Assembly: GCA_905160935.1 (NCBI GenBank)
Contig: CAJHZI010000271.1
Location: forward strand, 662,501-726,500
Direction: 5' to 3'
DNA from: Enchytraeus crypticus
Taxonomy: Eukaryota; Annelida; Clitellata; Enchytraeida; Enchytraeidae
Length of the DNA stretch: 64,000 nt
The position numbers and the translations under genes were made by a program. Under the pieces are notes generated by a model that was not told where the DNA came from, did no database searches, and saw only the letters and a program-made list of their open reading frames with translations. Shown here piece after piece: positions 1 to 13,000 of the stretch. The first letter of the stretch is position 1. Each line of letters starts with the position of its first letter.

Positions 1-19
1 ATTTATAATGTAATAAATT

Positions 20-135
20 GCAGTTTCAAACTTTAAAAAGCATTACGACGCGATTACTAATTACGCGATTACTATCTTAATGTACAATAAGTTCTACATC
101 AATAGTTTAGTAAACAGACTGTATTCAACCTTGGA
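20..135. repeat. Direct repeat copy of the intron next to the exon 879-1049 donor
   Basis: About 105 bp here match 775-880, both containing TTTAAAAAGCATTACGACG and TAGTTTAGTAAACAGACTGT. The copies differ by scattered substitutions and a small insertion. They flank a LINE fragment. The right-hand copy runs into the myosin splice donor. Confidence 0.8.
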
Positions 136-630
136 AGAGTAATAAAATTGAGGAAGGATTAAAGATACAAATATATTCAACAATTATCCTACCAGTTTTA
201 ATATGAAACCATATGAAACCTGGGAAAGTACTAGAAAAATATAGCACAAATTAACCTGTTTTCAACAAAGATGCCTCAGAAGAATTTTAAATATCCACTA
301 TTGGGACCACATCAAAAATGAAACAGTACTCGAAAGGAGTGGACAAAGAAAATTAGATGAAATAGTTTCTGAGAGAAGGTTGAGGTTTTTAGGTCATTTA
401 CAGAAAATGTCGGAGGATTGATATTCAAAGACTGCAGTTAAATGGAAGCCAACTCAAGGAAAATGGTAACGAGGAAGATCAACAAGTACTTGGCTAAGTA
501 CGATCAACAAGGATTTGAGAGCATTAAACATTTCATGGGAAGATGCTGTGAAGATTACTGATGACAGAAACCAATGGAGAAATGTTGCCGCCCTATGTTC
601 TGTACAGAACGCAAGGAACTGATGATATTA
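136..630 (+). mobile_element. 5'-truncated non-LTR retrotransposon fragment
   Basis: The sequence matches 5005-5500 over most of its length. It is the 3' end of a LINE ORF2 (post-RT region) but is broken by several stops and frameshifts. It ends in the same AACTGATGAT-type 3' terminus. Confidence 0.75.
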
Positions 631-878
631 TTTATTATTGCAAATTATTATAAATTATTCTAGATTACACAGTGTTGCAAATTATTAAAAATATAAAAAT
701 TTCTGATAACAATAACAATAGCAATAACTAATATCTTGAAATTTCATTCATACTTCTTGAGCCCAGTCGCTAAAATAGACCACGTTCAAACTTTAAAAAG
801 CATTACGACGCGACTACTAAAATCTATCTTAATGTAGAACACGCTCTACATTAATAGTTTAGTAAACAGACTGTATAC

Positions 879-1049
879 CGCCAACAGTTTCTCCCCTGAC
901 CCGTCGCTGACAGCGTGTATTGTAGCGCAGACATCATCCAATACACACATTATGCCAGGAGGTGACTTGGCCTCTATCAGGTCACACACAACCTTGTTGT
1001 TGAAATAGTCTATCGGCACCCACTTGATGCCCTCCTGCACGTATTCCTC
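879..1049 (-). CDS. MYO1E: Myosin I exon: lower 50-kDa region
   Basis: It encodes [20 protein letters not shown] and continues through [16 protein letters not shown]. The acceptor is TTTGCAG; the likely donor GTATAC follows a GCG codon. This is the last myosin exon in the window. Confidence 0.92.
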
Positions 1050-4000
1050 CTGCAAACAGTCAATCGATCAATCTGCAAACTGTTCATTTAGTTCAATGAA
1101 AACAGCAATAGACAAAATTTTGAAAATTTGATTTTCTAAATATTATTTCACAAATCAATATAAAATAATTTTCAGTAATTAAGATTCAGAGAAACAGCAG
1201 TACTTCATGCAATTCGATGCACAAGCAATCAAACTTTTGATCGAAGTTTTGCGTCAGTGCTTAACTTAAGAATATCAAAATTCAAAAACATTAATGCAAA
1301 GTTTAAAATTAATTTCTGTACTCCGAATTTACTGTCAGAGACGATTCAGTCTTGGAATTGAACCAGTGCCTTCATTATTACCTCACGGATCAAATGGTAC
1401 ACTACTTTTAGGATAAGCAGAAATATTAGGCTAAAAATATGAAATTTATCAGGCAATGACTTTGAAAGTCTGAAACCTTCTCGTCTTTCAGGGTCAATTT
1501 GAGTGTTTTAAACCTGCTCGACTTTCAGAGTCTACTCAATGATTGAGTTTTAAACCTGCACGTCTTTCAGAGTCAACTCGATGTTTGTATGTTTTAAACC
1601 TGCTCGGCTTTAAGAGTCAACTCAATGTTTGAAAGTTTTAAACCTGCTCGGCTTTAAGTGTCAACTCGATGAAGATCTGCTGCAACTTCTCGTTGACGAA
1701 GTTAATGCAGAACTGCTCAAAGCCGTTCTTGTGAAATATCTCAAAACCATATATATCCAGAATTCCTATGTTGATTTCTTCTCGCTTCTCAGCCATGGCT
1801 CCGTTCACCGACTAAACAACAAAACAGGCAAATAAAATATACAAATATTACACTGGCAAATAAAATAGAAAAATATTGCGTCACTTAAAACGCGGTTTAA
1901 TAATTCTAATGTTACTTTATAATACTTTTAATAATTTATTATTGATAACTATATTAATCGTCCATTAGCTTTTTGATAATATAATAACTAATAACGTGCT
2001 ACAGTTACAAATATCGTTTTAATTACAAATATTGATTGTTGATTGTATTCACAATTATTAGTTTCAATCAAAATTATCAGCAATAATTACAATCGTCATC
2101 ATCTTCTCTAGCATACCAGTTTAACTAGGGCTAGATTTACAAAATTTGTAGAATTCCTGGAAACTCAGGCACTCATCAACTGAATATCATTTCTTGACGT
2201 TGGTTAGGATCATTTCTTTAATTTCCCTTACTTTGGACTGATTATCTAGATTTTGGAATTTGCACCGTTTTTGGACCTTCTTTATGCTCGCCGGCTTGAT
2301 TTTGTCTCAATAGTGCTCGATGTTGTCATTGATGACTGTAGCACTCTAATTGTTATGTTATATGGTGCTTTGTCGCTTTTACGAGAGAGGCAGATCACAA
2401 CTGACGTGGGATGCGGGGATTGAGAGAGATAAGAAAAATATGGAATTAACAGGTGATATGGTATGGGACAGAAATAATAAGTGAAAGAAGGTCTATTTGT
2501 ACCCCGATCCTATTTAAACAGCGATCGAGGGAATATGATTATGGTGATGATGCTGATGATGATTGATGGTGATGATGATGATGATTGATGATGATGATGA
2601 TGATGGTGATGATAATGATGATGATGATGATGGTGATGATGATAATGATGATGATGATGGTGATGATGATGGTGATGATGATGGTGATGATCGTGATGAT
2701 AATGAAGCTGAAGCTGATAACGATGATGGTAAGTCGGCTACCTCGACGAGATAGTCAAAGAGACGCGAGTAGAGAGCCTTGGCGAGAGCGTCACGGGTGT
2801 AGGCAGCTTGCTCTAGGGTCAGGGTAACGTCGATGTTCTCAGTCTGGCCGCCCCACTTGCTGTCCATCACCCTACTCGTCAGCTTCACGCGCAGCAGCTC
2901 CTCGTCGATGCCCAGCAGGTACGCAGGGAACGCAAGAACTGCAACAAGATCATGTAAAGATCACTGGCTGGAGCCTGTGGCGAAGTCAGTAAGATACTCG
3001 TCACTGACATCGCTTTCGAGTGAGGAACCTGACGTAAACCTTAGCTTTACCAGCTTTTAGCTTTTACCAGCTTTTACTCGACCGCGGATCAGTATGTGCG
3101 GGGTTCAAATTCTGCGCTCGCCCGTTAAAGACATCGCTTTCGAGTGAGGAAACTGAAATTAAGTTTTTTAAAGTTTAACGTCCGGTTCATCTGGAGATAT
3201 CAGAGAAGTCAAAAAGACAAAACAATAGTCAAAATTCACCAGATACAAAGAGTAGCTAGGACAATATATTTTACCCAATGCATGAAGTTTTGTTAAAATT
3301 TGTTGAAAGTGAATTTGATTGGAGAAAACTTGGCAGTTGTCACGATAGAGCGTTTAACTCTCGCTATCTGATTCTGCAAGCTGTTTTGTTCCTGATATTG
3401 CCTTATGGCGAGGAACCGGACGTTAAATTCTTATAGATTGATTGGTTAGTAGTGAACCACCGAATCACTTTAAGAAATAGCAAGAATAGTGACAAAAACG
3501 TCACACGATTTGCAGTGTTAATTTTCACTAACTTACAGAGATCAGCTTACAAGTAGAAAGTTGTTTTAAGCCTATAATGTTCACGAAATCAGTAAAAATC
3601 AAACGCTATATCCCCCCTTCAAGCAAGTGTTACAGTCTCAGATATGCTAAGTTAATTATAACTCATGATCTATAAATAAACACAAACAAAAACATCTTAT
3701 TTATAAAAACAATAACAATTAAAACCTATCCACATAACGAAGTGCAGATAATGTTTTGCATATTACACAGGGTCGTGAATCTGAAACTGACTTTACATAA
3801 CATAACATAACGGCACACTGGGTCAGAAAGCACAGATGCTTGTTTAAGACCCATTTCCTCCTTCCTCTCCATGGTTATTAGTAATCGTTGCCTTTTGACT
3901 TTAAGTAAAGAAATGAAGTTAAATTTTCTCGTCTTCATTTCAAATGATCTTCTTAATTTCAAGTGGCGATGTCGGTAAGATATTCGACCGCGGATCAGTA

Positions 4001-7000
4001 TGTGCGGGTTCAAATCCTGGGCTCGTCCGTCATTGACATCACTTTCGAGTGAGAAAACTGGCGTTAACATTAGCTTTTTTTACCAAATAGACATTTGAAA
4101 CCTTCACATCGTCAAGACTTACACTGGTTGTCTTGAACCATGGCGTAGTTGCCCTTCTCGATGAAGTTGATATTGCCTAGATGTAGAATACCAGCAAGCA
4201 GGGCGAGAATGCTGTACTGATCATCCTGAGAAATCTTCATTACCGACATTGCATGCTGATACAACATCAAACAACATTTACAAAACATACAATATCAAGC
4301 TTCGACGATGTATAACAAGCGATTATTAAGCTAAATGGAGCCAGTGGCGGTGTCGGTAAGATACTCGACCGCGGATCGCTATGTGCAGGGTTCAAATCCT
4401 GGGCTCGCCCGCCACTGACATCGCTTTCGAATGACGATACTGACGTTAACATTAGCTTTACCAGCTTTAAATGCTATAAATATCTTCCGTTAGTCAAAAT
4501 CTTGATAATCAGCATTAATTAAAGTGCTATAATAATAATAATTTGATTTTAAATTTAGTTTACAGCAGTAAATATGATGTCTGGCTGTTTAAACAATGAT
4601 TTCAACATAGCAATCGTAAATTTATTTTATGTTTCAATTATAGCTTTTTCGTTTAACGATAGCCACGATACACTCATTTGACTGCTATATAATGATTGCT
4701 ATTGATTGATTGACTTGATTGATTGCTATTTCTAAGTAATTGATATTACATCTACAATTCTACATATATGTAAATGTGAAATATGCAGGGTTGTCAAACC
4801 TTTATATAAGCTATAAGTAAAAAAACAAATAAAATACCTGCATAAAACTATACCGTATACGTTACAATATTATGCATAGTCTCTTAATACTTTCGCTTTT
4901 ACTTTCACTTCTATTTAGACTAGTTAGGTGATAGGTACTGGATCAAGTGAAAGAGATGTGGAGTGTAAAATCGGTAAAGCATATGACGTATTCCAAAAGC
5001 TCCAATATACTTGGAAGAGTAATAAAATTGAGGAGCAACTAAAGATAAAAATATATTCAACAATTATCCAACCAGTTTTAATGTGTGCATGTGAAACCTG
5101 GGAAAGTACTAATAAAATAAAGCACACATTAACCTGTTTTCAACAAAGATGCCTCAGAAGAATTTTAAATATCCACTATTGGGACCACGTCAAAAATGAG
5201 ACAGTACACGAAAGGAGTGGACAAAGAATATTAGATGAAATAGTTTCTGAGAGAAGGTTGAGGTTTTTAGGTCATTTACTGAGAATGTCTGAGGATATAT
5301 ACGCAAAGACTGCAGTTAACTGGAAGCCAACAAGGAAAGAGGAAACGAGGAAGACCTAGAAGTACTTGGCTAAATACGATCAACATGAGAGCATTTAAAC
5401 ATTTCATGGAAAGACGCTATGAAGTTTGCTGATTATAGAAACGAATGGAGGAATGTTGCCGCCCTATGCTCTGTACAGAATGCAATGAACTGATGATGAT
5501 TAGGTACTAGGCGTCCTAGGTATTATGGAATGCAACAAATTAATTCAAGTAGTTCTACAACATGGGTATTGAATAACATATATAGCTTGAGCATTGCACT
5601 ACAATTAAACATCAAAACAAAGAAAATTCTAACAAAACAAGAAGCGACATGAGGGTACAGACCATGGTGTCATTGAATTCTTTATTATCATCAGTTCCTT
5701 CAACAACGTAGGCTCCGCTCTGATTGAGATAGTAGAAATATTCAGGATCTGACAAGCCTAGGGCTTCTAACATAGCAAACGAATACAACAAAAAATGTAT
5801 ATGCAAAATCCAAAATAATAGCTTTAAATCAAATTAAAATTGTAATTAGAATATTGATACCCATATAATGACTTGCTGTATAATATACAAAATTCATCTA
5901 AAAATACTGGTTTAAACGCAATCATTTCGTTTTATATATATAACGTCAGCTTCCTCACTCGAAAGCATTGTCAGTGACGGAGAGCCCAGGATTTGAACCC
6001 TGTACATACTGATCCACGGTTGAATTTCTTATCAACATCACCAGTGGCGATATCGATAAGATATTCAGCATAATTTTTGCCTGCTGCCATAGTGCTGCCA
6101 GAGCAGATCTAAGAATATTCTTCCATGATCTTGATTCACTGCTTAATGATCTTAAAATTCAACCCAGGTCTAAGATTCTGAGAAGAAAACTCTTTCAATG
6201 CGCCAGACCTTATTCCCTATTAACGTTTGAAAAATTGAATTTTTCAATTACCTTAAGAAATGTCAAAGTTATTAGATATTAAAAGTATAACTAAGTATCA
6301 CTTTTCTGACTTCTTTAATTCGTTCACTATAACACGCAAGCAACAGTTAAACAGTTAAATAATTAGTAAATTTCTTTCACACTATAAATACAATATTTGT
6401 GTAATGGTACAGAGTGAACTGGCTACAAGTTTCCAATGCTCCAAGAACACAGACCTGTCATTTCTTTAGTAGCACCACGAATCAACTGATAGAAAATGTG
6501 AAAACACCTCTCATCCGTATTCTGACTTACTACGCGCGACTGAAAAAACCAAAATTAAATTATCAAGTAGTTGCTCTATAAAATCTAGCAGAAAACTTCT
6601 TGTTCAGATTCTTTAAGTTCATCAATGCAGTCTTCTTATCTAAACCAACTTATTCACTGCATCTAGAAACATATATTTAGTTTTACTGGTTCAAAGTTAC
6701 AGTATCCCAACCCGAGTTAAACTGGAAATAATAACGATGGGAATGGGATGATGATGAAAGTTTGAGTATCTTTACATTATTTCGTTTGCAGTAAATTATT
6801 TCTACTCAAAAAAGTAAAAAAGGCAAATCAAATGTTTTATTCAGGAATGCTATTTCGTGATGAAATTTAACCAAAATTTTTACATTAAATTCTTAAATTT
6901 TAGGCTGCGAATTTTTATAAAACTAAAACAAAAATGTCCACTATTCATTAATCATTACACTATCAAAGTATCCACTAAAAATGTGAAATTTAAAAAATTT

Positions 7001-10000
7001 AACAATTTAATCCAAAATCTATAACTACCAATATATTTAATAATAAAAAAAAGAATGAGTAATTATATCTTCTTCATCCAGCTCAAGTAGGCGTCACTGT
7101 GTGGACACTAGAGTAGTCTATCCAACCCTCTTCCTCCACTAGTCTCGATATATAACAGAGTCATAATAATAGTATTAACAATAATAATATTAATAATAAT
7201 AATAGTAAAATATAATAATAATACTACTAATAATAGTAATGATAATAATACTAGTCATAATAATATCAGCATCAGTAAATCACAACATTACTAAATATAT
7301 CTTTGTTCAAATACTAAACTGCAGTAAATATTATTATCCTACCTTTTCTAGTAGAAAGTTTGATATTCTACCCCCAATGGGCTCCCCTCCTCTACTGAAC
7401 TGAATCTCAACATATTTACCCTGCAATCAAACAAACAAATCAATGAGGATTTAAAGACCACAGTACATGTATGGGTAACACTGCTGTAGGTGTAATATAA
7501 ACATTATATTTTCGTCGATAATTTTAATATTTACTTAAATTACCTAGTTCAAATTTCTACCATAAGAACTCTAGTAGCGGCAAATAATATGGGCAATCAT
7601 TAGTACGGATATAATCTGTGGATACATATTGACAATATATATTTTATCAAAAATTTAAGATTCTCTCCAAGCTGGACTTTGGTCCATCACACCTGTTTAA
7701 TTAATTAATGCTAAGACTTCAGGCCTATATTGCATGATCATCCATTCATATTGAAGTCCACATTGTCGTTACGCATGAGTAAACGTTCGAGAAATTAAAT
7801 AGAGATCTCTCGCGTGTGGTTCTTACGATCATGCCGCCAAAGCAGCGATCAGCTGGTGAAGAAATCATTGAGGCTTTAAGAAATGGGGAGGTAGCAGAAG
7901 AACTGGGCAAGGTGATTGGTCCAATCGTGGCACAGTCAATAAAGGAAATGATGTCAGATTTAATAGGAAATCTTTTAGAGGAGAATAAGCGACTGCAATC
8001 CAGGCTTCTTCAAGCAGAAGAATCGATAGTGCAGTTAAAGAAGTTGGCCTCCTCCACACAAGACCATTCATCTCAGGACCTCACTTCATCTAATGGTCCA
8101 CCTAGCCAACCCTTCAATTCCAGAGGAAATAGGTCATGGGCTGACTTGGTCAAAACCCCAATTCCATGCAACGTTCCCCTCAACCCCAGTTCTGAGCCAT
8201 TCATACCAGTCAACAATAGAAAGCCTAGGAGAGTCATAACGGGTAAAAGGGCGACCACGGATACTTCAGAATTGAAAGTCATACCTCGAAAAACAACCGT
8301 GTTTCTAGGAAGGCTCAACAAGGATACCACAACCGATAACGTCACCAAATATCTAAAGGATGCCGGTGCGGAAGTTATCACGTGCAGGAAACTTTCGAGT
8401 AAAACAAAAGATGGGCGAGAATTTAATTCTGCAGCCTTCATGTTATCCTGTGACTCAAAGTATGAAGATATTATTTTCAGCGACAGTTCGTGGCCAGACG
8501 GTAGTATTGTACGCGAATGGATTTTCAGTGGAACTTCAAGATCTGAGCATCAAAATTCAATACATCTCTAAATATGGCTGATACTACTCTACCCGACAAC
8601 AACGGCTATGCTCCTATGCATCCCTCTGAATTCTGCAAGTTCAACGATATAATAGACGACAATCTTATACAGAACGCCATGATGGGTTACTACACTCCTC
8701 AAGCGAGTAACTGTCTTATAAAAGCTCATCTTGGAGATTTGTCTATTTTTCACCTCAATATAAGAAGTCTTAATGCAAATTACATTAAATTGCTTGATCT
8801 GTTTAGTACATATAAGAAAAAATTCGATATTATTATTTTATCCGAAATCTGGGGGTCTAATATTGATTTCTTTGACAACATATTCCCTGATTATCATATT
8901 ATTTTTTCATCTCCTCTTACACAAAGAGCTGGAGGAGTTGCAATTTTTATCCTGAATAAATTCTCATATAATTTTATTGCCTCTTCGAAAGATACAAATT
9001 TTTTCAGTAATGCTGCTGAGTTTATCGTCGTTGATGTAATAGCCAACAATTTTGGTAAAATACGTTTTTATTGCTTCTATAGGCATCCCAGCCAGCCTAC
9101 TAGGGAATTTATTGATTTATTCTTTGAATTCTTAGCTATATATAAACCTGTGAGTAATAGCTTTATTGTTGGTGATATGAACTTGAATTTGCTTAATTAT
9201 AATAGCGATAGGATTGTTGGTGAGTATGTCAATAACCTTGTTAACTTGCACTTTACACCGTTCAGTATTATACCTACGAGATGCACTAGAAATTCGTCGA
9301 GCTTAATTGATCATGTATTTACTACACTAGGCTTTTGTGATAGTAATGACTGTAAAGTAAAGTCTCTCACTGTTATGACTGATATTACCGATCACTATGC
9401 TAACTTAGTAATAATTACATCGAGACGTAAGCAAATAAAATACTGTGATAGACCGTTCATTCGTATTTATAGCGGAAAAAATATAGAAAAATTTGCCTAT
9501 CAGTTGCAAAACTTAGATTGGTCCCTCATTTACAATTCTGAAGATGTTGATAAATCTATAACGTTCTTAATCAAAACACTAACCGATACGGCAGAAGTCA
9601 ATTTTCCCTTGATCAAATGCTCCCGTAAGAAACTAAAGGATAAACCTTGGATTACAAAGGAGCTTAAAAACTGTATAAAAATTAAGAACAATCTATTCTA
9701 CAAATTTAAACAATCCAAGGACAAAAATGACGAAATGGTTTATAAAGCTTATCGGAATAAGCTTGACAAGAGGTTGCGCCACCACCGAGTGTCTTTTTAT
9801 CATGATTTACTTAACGACAAAATGAATTCTATAAAATGTATTTGGAAAACACTAAATTCCATTTGCTCCTATAAACGCAATTCCAGTAATTCCTGTATTA
9901 AAACACTAGCAACAGATGGCGGCATCACCAGGGACAAGACAGAAATGGTTAACGTTTTTAACAATTATTTTTCTAGCATAGGCAAGAACTTAGCTTCAAT

Positions 10001-13000
10001 AATTGCCGGTGTAAATCACAGTTATAAAAAATATCTTAATAACAGTATATCGTCTTCATTTTTTATGAAACCTGTCTCCATAAGCGAGGTTTACAACACC
10101 ATTAGATCGCTTAAGAACATCTCTGCAGCTGGTTCTGATAATTTAAACACCAAGATTCTAAAATTATCTGCACAGTTCATCTCAGCACCTTTAAGCCATA
10201 TTATTAACCTATCCTTCCAGGTAGGTCACTTTCCAACCAATTTCAAAGTATCTAAAGTTATCCCAATACATAAAAATGGAAGTCTGGACAATAAGGAAAA
10301 TTATAGACCGATCTCACTTTTAAGCAACTTAAGCAAAATATTTGAGAAAATTATGTATGAAAGAATTTCTAATTTTTTTAATAAGAATGACATCTGGTAT
10401 GAAAATCAATTTGGCTTTAGATCTGGCCACTCCACTGTCGACGCACTTTTTAGCTGTACCAATATGATACGCAATGAAAAAGGAAATAAAAACTTTGTTA
10501 TGGGCTTATTTTTTGATTTGACAAAAGCGTTCGATACGGTCAATCACAGTATATTGTTAGATAAATTATGGCATTATGGTGTGCGGGGTCTTACACATAC
10601 TTGGTTCAAATCTTACCTTTCGGGCCGATTTCAATACACAGTTATAGATGATATATGCTCCTCTGTGTTACCAGTTGATGTAGGTGTCCCGCAAGGCTCT
10701 ATACTCGGTCCTCTCTTGTTTTCAGTATATATAAATGACATTCAACATGCCTCGAGCACAGGATGTCTCAAACTTTTTGCAGACGATTCTAGTTCTTTTG
10801 TTTGTGCCAAAAATCTACCAAATCTGTTTAATAAAGCTAACATTGAATGCATGCTAATTAGTGATTGGTGCAAAAGTAATAGGCTAACTATTAATTATTC
10901 TAAATCAGTTTTTATGATATTTTTTCCTACTGAATTTTGCGAGACCTATATATCAGAAAACAATCTTTCAATTACAGTTGATGAAAAATCCCTATCAAGA
11001 GTAAAGGTAATTAAGTTTTTAGGTGTTCTTATCGATGAAAAATTAACTTTTGCCGAACACATTAAATCAGTTACCTGCAAAATAAATAGTGTATGTGGTA
11101 TGTTATATAAACGCAGAGATTATATTCCGATAAATTGCCGTAAAAACTTGTATTTCTCTCTTGTATACAGTAGAATATCTTATGGTTTAATAGTGTACGG
11201 GAAAAACACGAATAAGGCCCTACATCCTCTACACATAGCGAACAACAGAGCTCTGAGAATTCTACAATTTCAAGATAGGCTGTGCAAGACTAAACTACTT
11301 TACGTAAATTACAATACTCTACCGATATATCAATTATATAAGTTTCTCTCTGCCAACTTGATATATAGGTGTATTTTCTCTGAAGGCTCGATGTCTAAGA
11401 TTATCAGAGATATGATTAGATCAAACCTATCAAATAGTGGGTATCATACCAGGCTTTCATTAACTTGTTATCTCTCTTCTACTACGAATCATGCAAACTA
11501 CTTGACAAATGTCTTTGAATGTTGTTGTATATGGAACTCTATTCCTGTTGAAATTCGTAACTTAAAATCATATATTTTATTCAAACGATATTACAAAAGT
11601 TTTCTTATACATTCGTAATAGTGTCTCCTGTCCGCTCTTGCCGGAATAGTTAGCCATTTTGCTATGATTGCAAATTCATTTTTCGTATGGTCATATTTTC
11701 TAATTTTAGTAGTTTTACTAGTGTGTTGGTTATTTGCTGTTTGCAATTTTTGCTGTTATACTTCATATTTTTGCTAGTCTGTAGACATGTAGTTTTAAAC
11801 TACTAATATCATTTCTCGGACTTATTTCCTGTGGTGGTCAGCTAGATAGAGCACTTTGTGCCCTCTCTGATGGCCACAGGATTCATTAAATAAGATGTTA
11901 ATTTTTTGACTTGAGATTTAGGTGTCTAATGCATCTATTTATCTGTTCATTAATATGTTTTTTGCATGATATGTCTGTATGCTGTGATTTGTCTTGTATT
12001 TTTTTTTAATTTACTTTTTTACTTTGGTTCTATTTCATTATTTATGAGAAGTCAATAAACGGTACTTTAAAATAATTTAGAAGACTATTTTAATGGAATC
12101 AACTAATGCACTGAAATCATATCTCCACTGAAAAATTAATCCTGTCTCATAACAAATGCATCACATTAATTGTAGTCCTCTGAGAATGAAAAAATTTCAG
12201 GAAACTTTCAAGGACATTAATTAATGGTGTTATTTCAAACCACATGTATAATAATAATTATATACAGATACAAAAATAATATACGAAAACAAATGACAAA
12301 GAGCCTCTTAATTAGTTAAATAGATTGGTAAGGACACATAAAGTACATTCACTTCTAGTTTCCTAACGAAAATGAAAGAGAAAATATCAAAATATAGTTT
12401 AGTAAGACGAGTTCAAACATGTTTTCTTCAAACTGTGTCTCAAAAGAGACACAGTATATTATTATGTTAGAATAAGAATATTATAATATTATATTATATT
12501 ATAATAATAATATAATTATTATATTATAATATAATATTATATTAGAATAAGAGCAAAGACAAAGTAATTTAATTCCAACTTCAAATATTTTCAAAAACCG
12601 ACTAACATCTCTTACAGTTGACTTAACAGGATCTTAGAAAAGCTAAATCTAAAAGCCACAGAGGTGATTGGTCAGTGAAGACTTGTAACAACAACAAAAA
12701 TATAGTCTTACAGTCAGCAATAGCTCTTAGGTTTTGATCAGAGAACTTCAAAGATTGTACTTACAAATCGGCTTGAGTTGTTGTTACGGACCGTCTTTGC
12801 GTTGCCAAAAGCTTCAAGTAACGGATTAGATTCTAGAATAATCTCCTTAACGTGTTGAACTGTGGGACCTCCACCAGAGACTTTAGCAATATAGCTCATG
12901 ATGTACTTAGCAGCCACAGTCTTTCCTGCTCCAGACTCTCCACTAATCAATCAATCAATTAAACAATCAATAAGTTATTCAGTGTTCAATCAGATATGAC

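Larger units (their letters stand above)
7690..12070 (+). mobile_element. Full-length non-LTR retrotransposon (CR1/Jockey-like) with two open ORFs
   Basis: It has about 140 bp of 5' leader, ORF1 (7831-8571), ORF2 (8574-11618) and a 450-bp 3' untranslated region ending near GTCAATAAACGGTACTTTAA. It sits antisense in the myosin intron between exons 12765-12942 and 7343-7420. Exact ends and target duplication could not be fixed. No LTRs or long poly(A) are seen, as in CR1-type elements. Uninterrupted frames suggest recent insertion. Confidence 0.9.

Noticed and set aside
2514..2888. Ser-rich and Asp-rich open frames over 2514-2888
   Set aside because: They are translations of the GAT microsatellite fused to the real myosin exon at 2742-2938.
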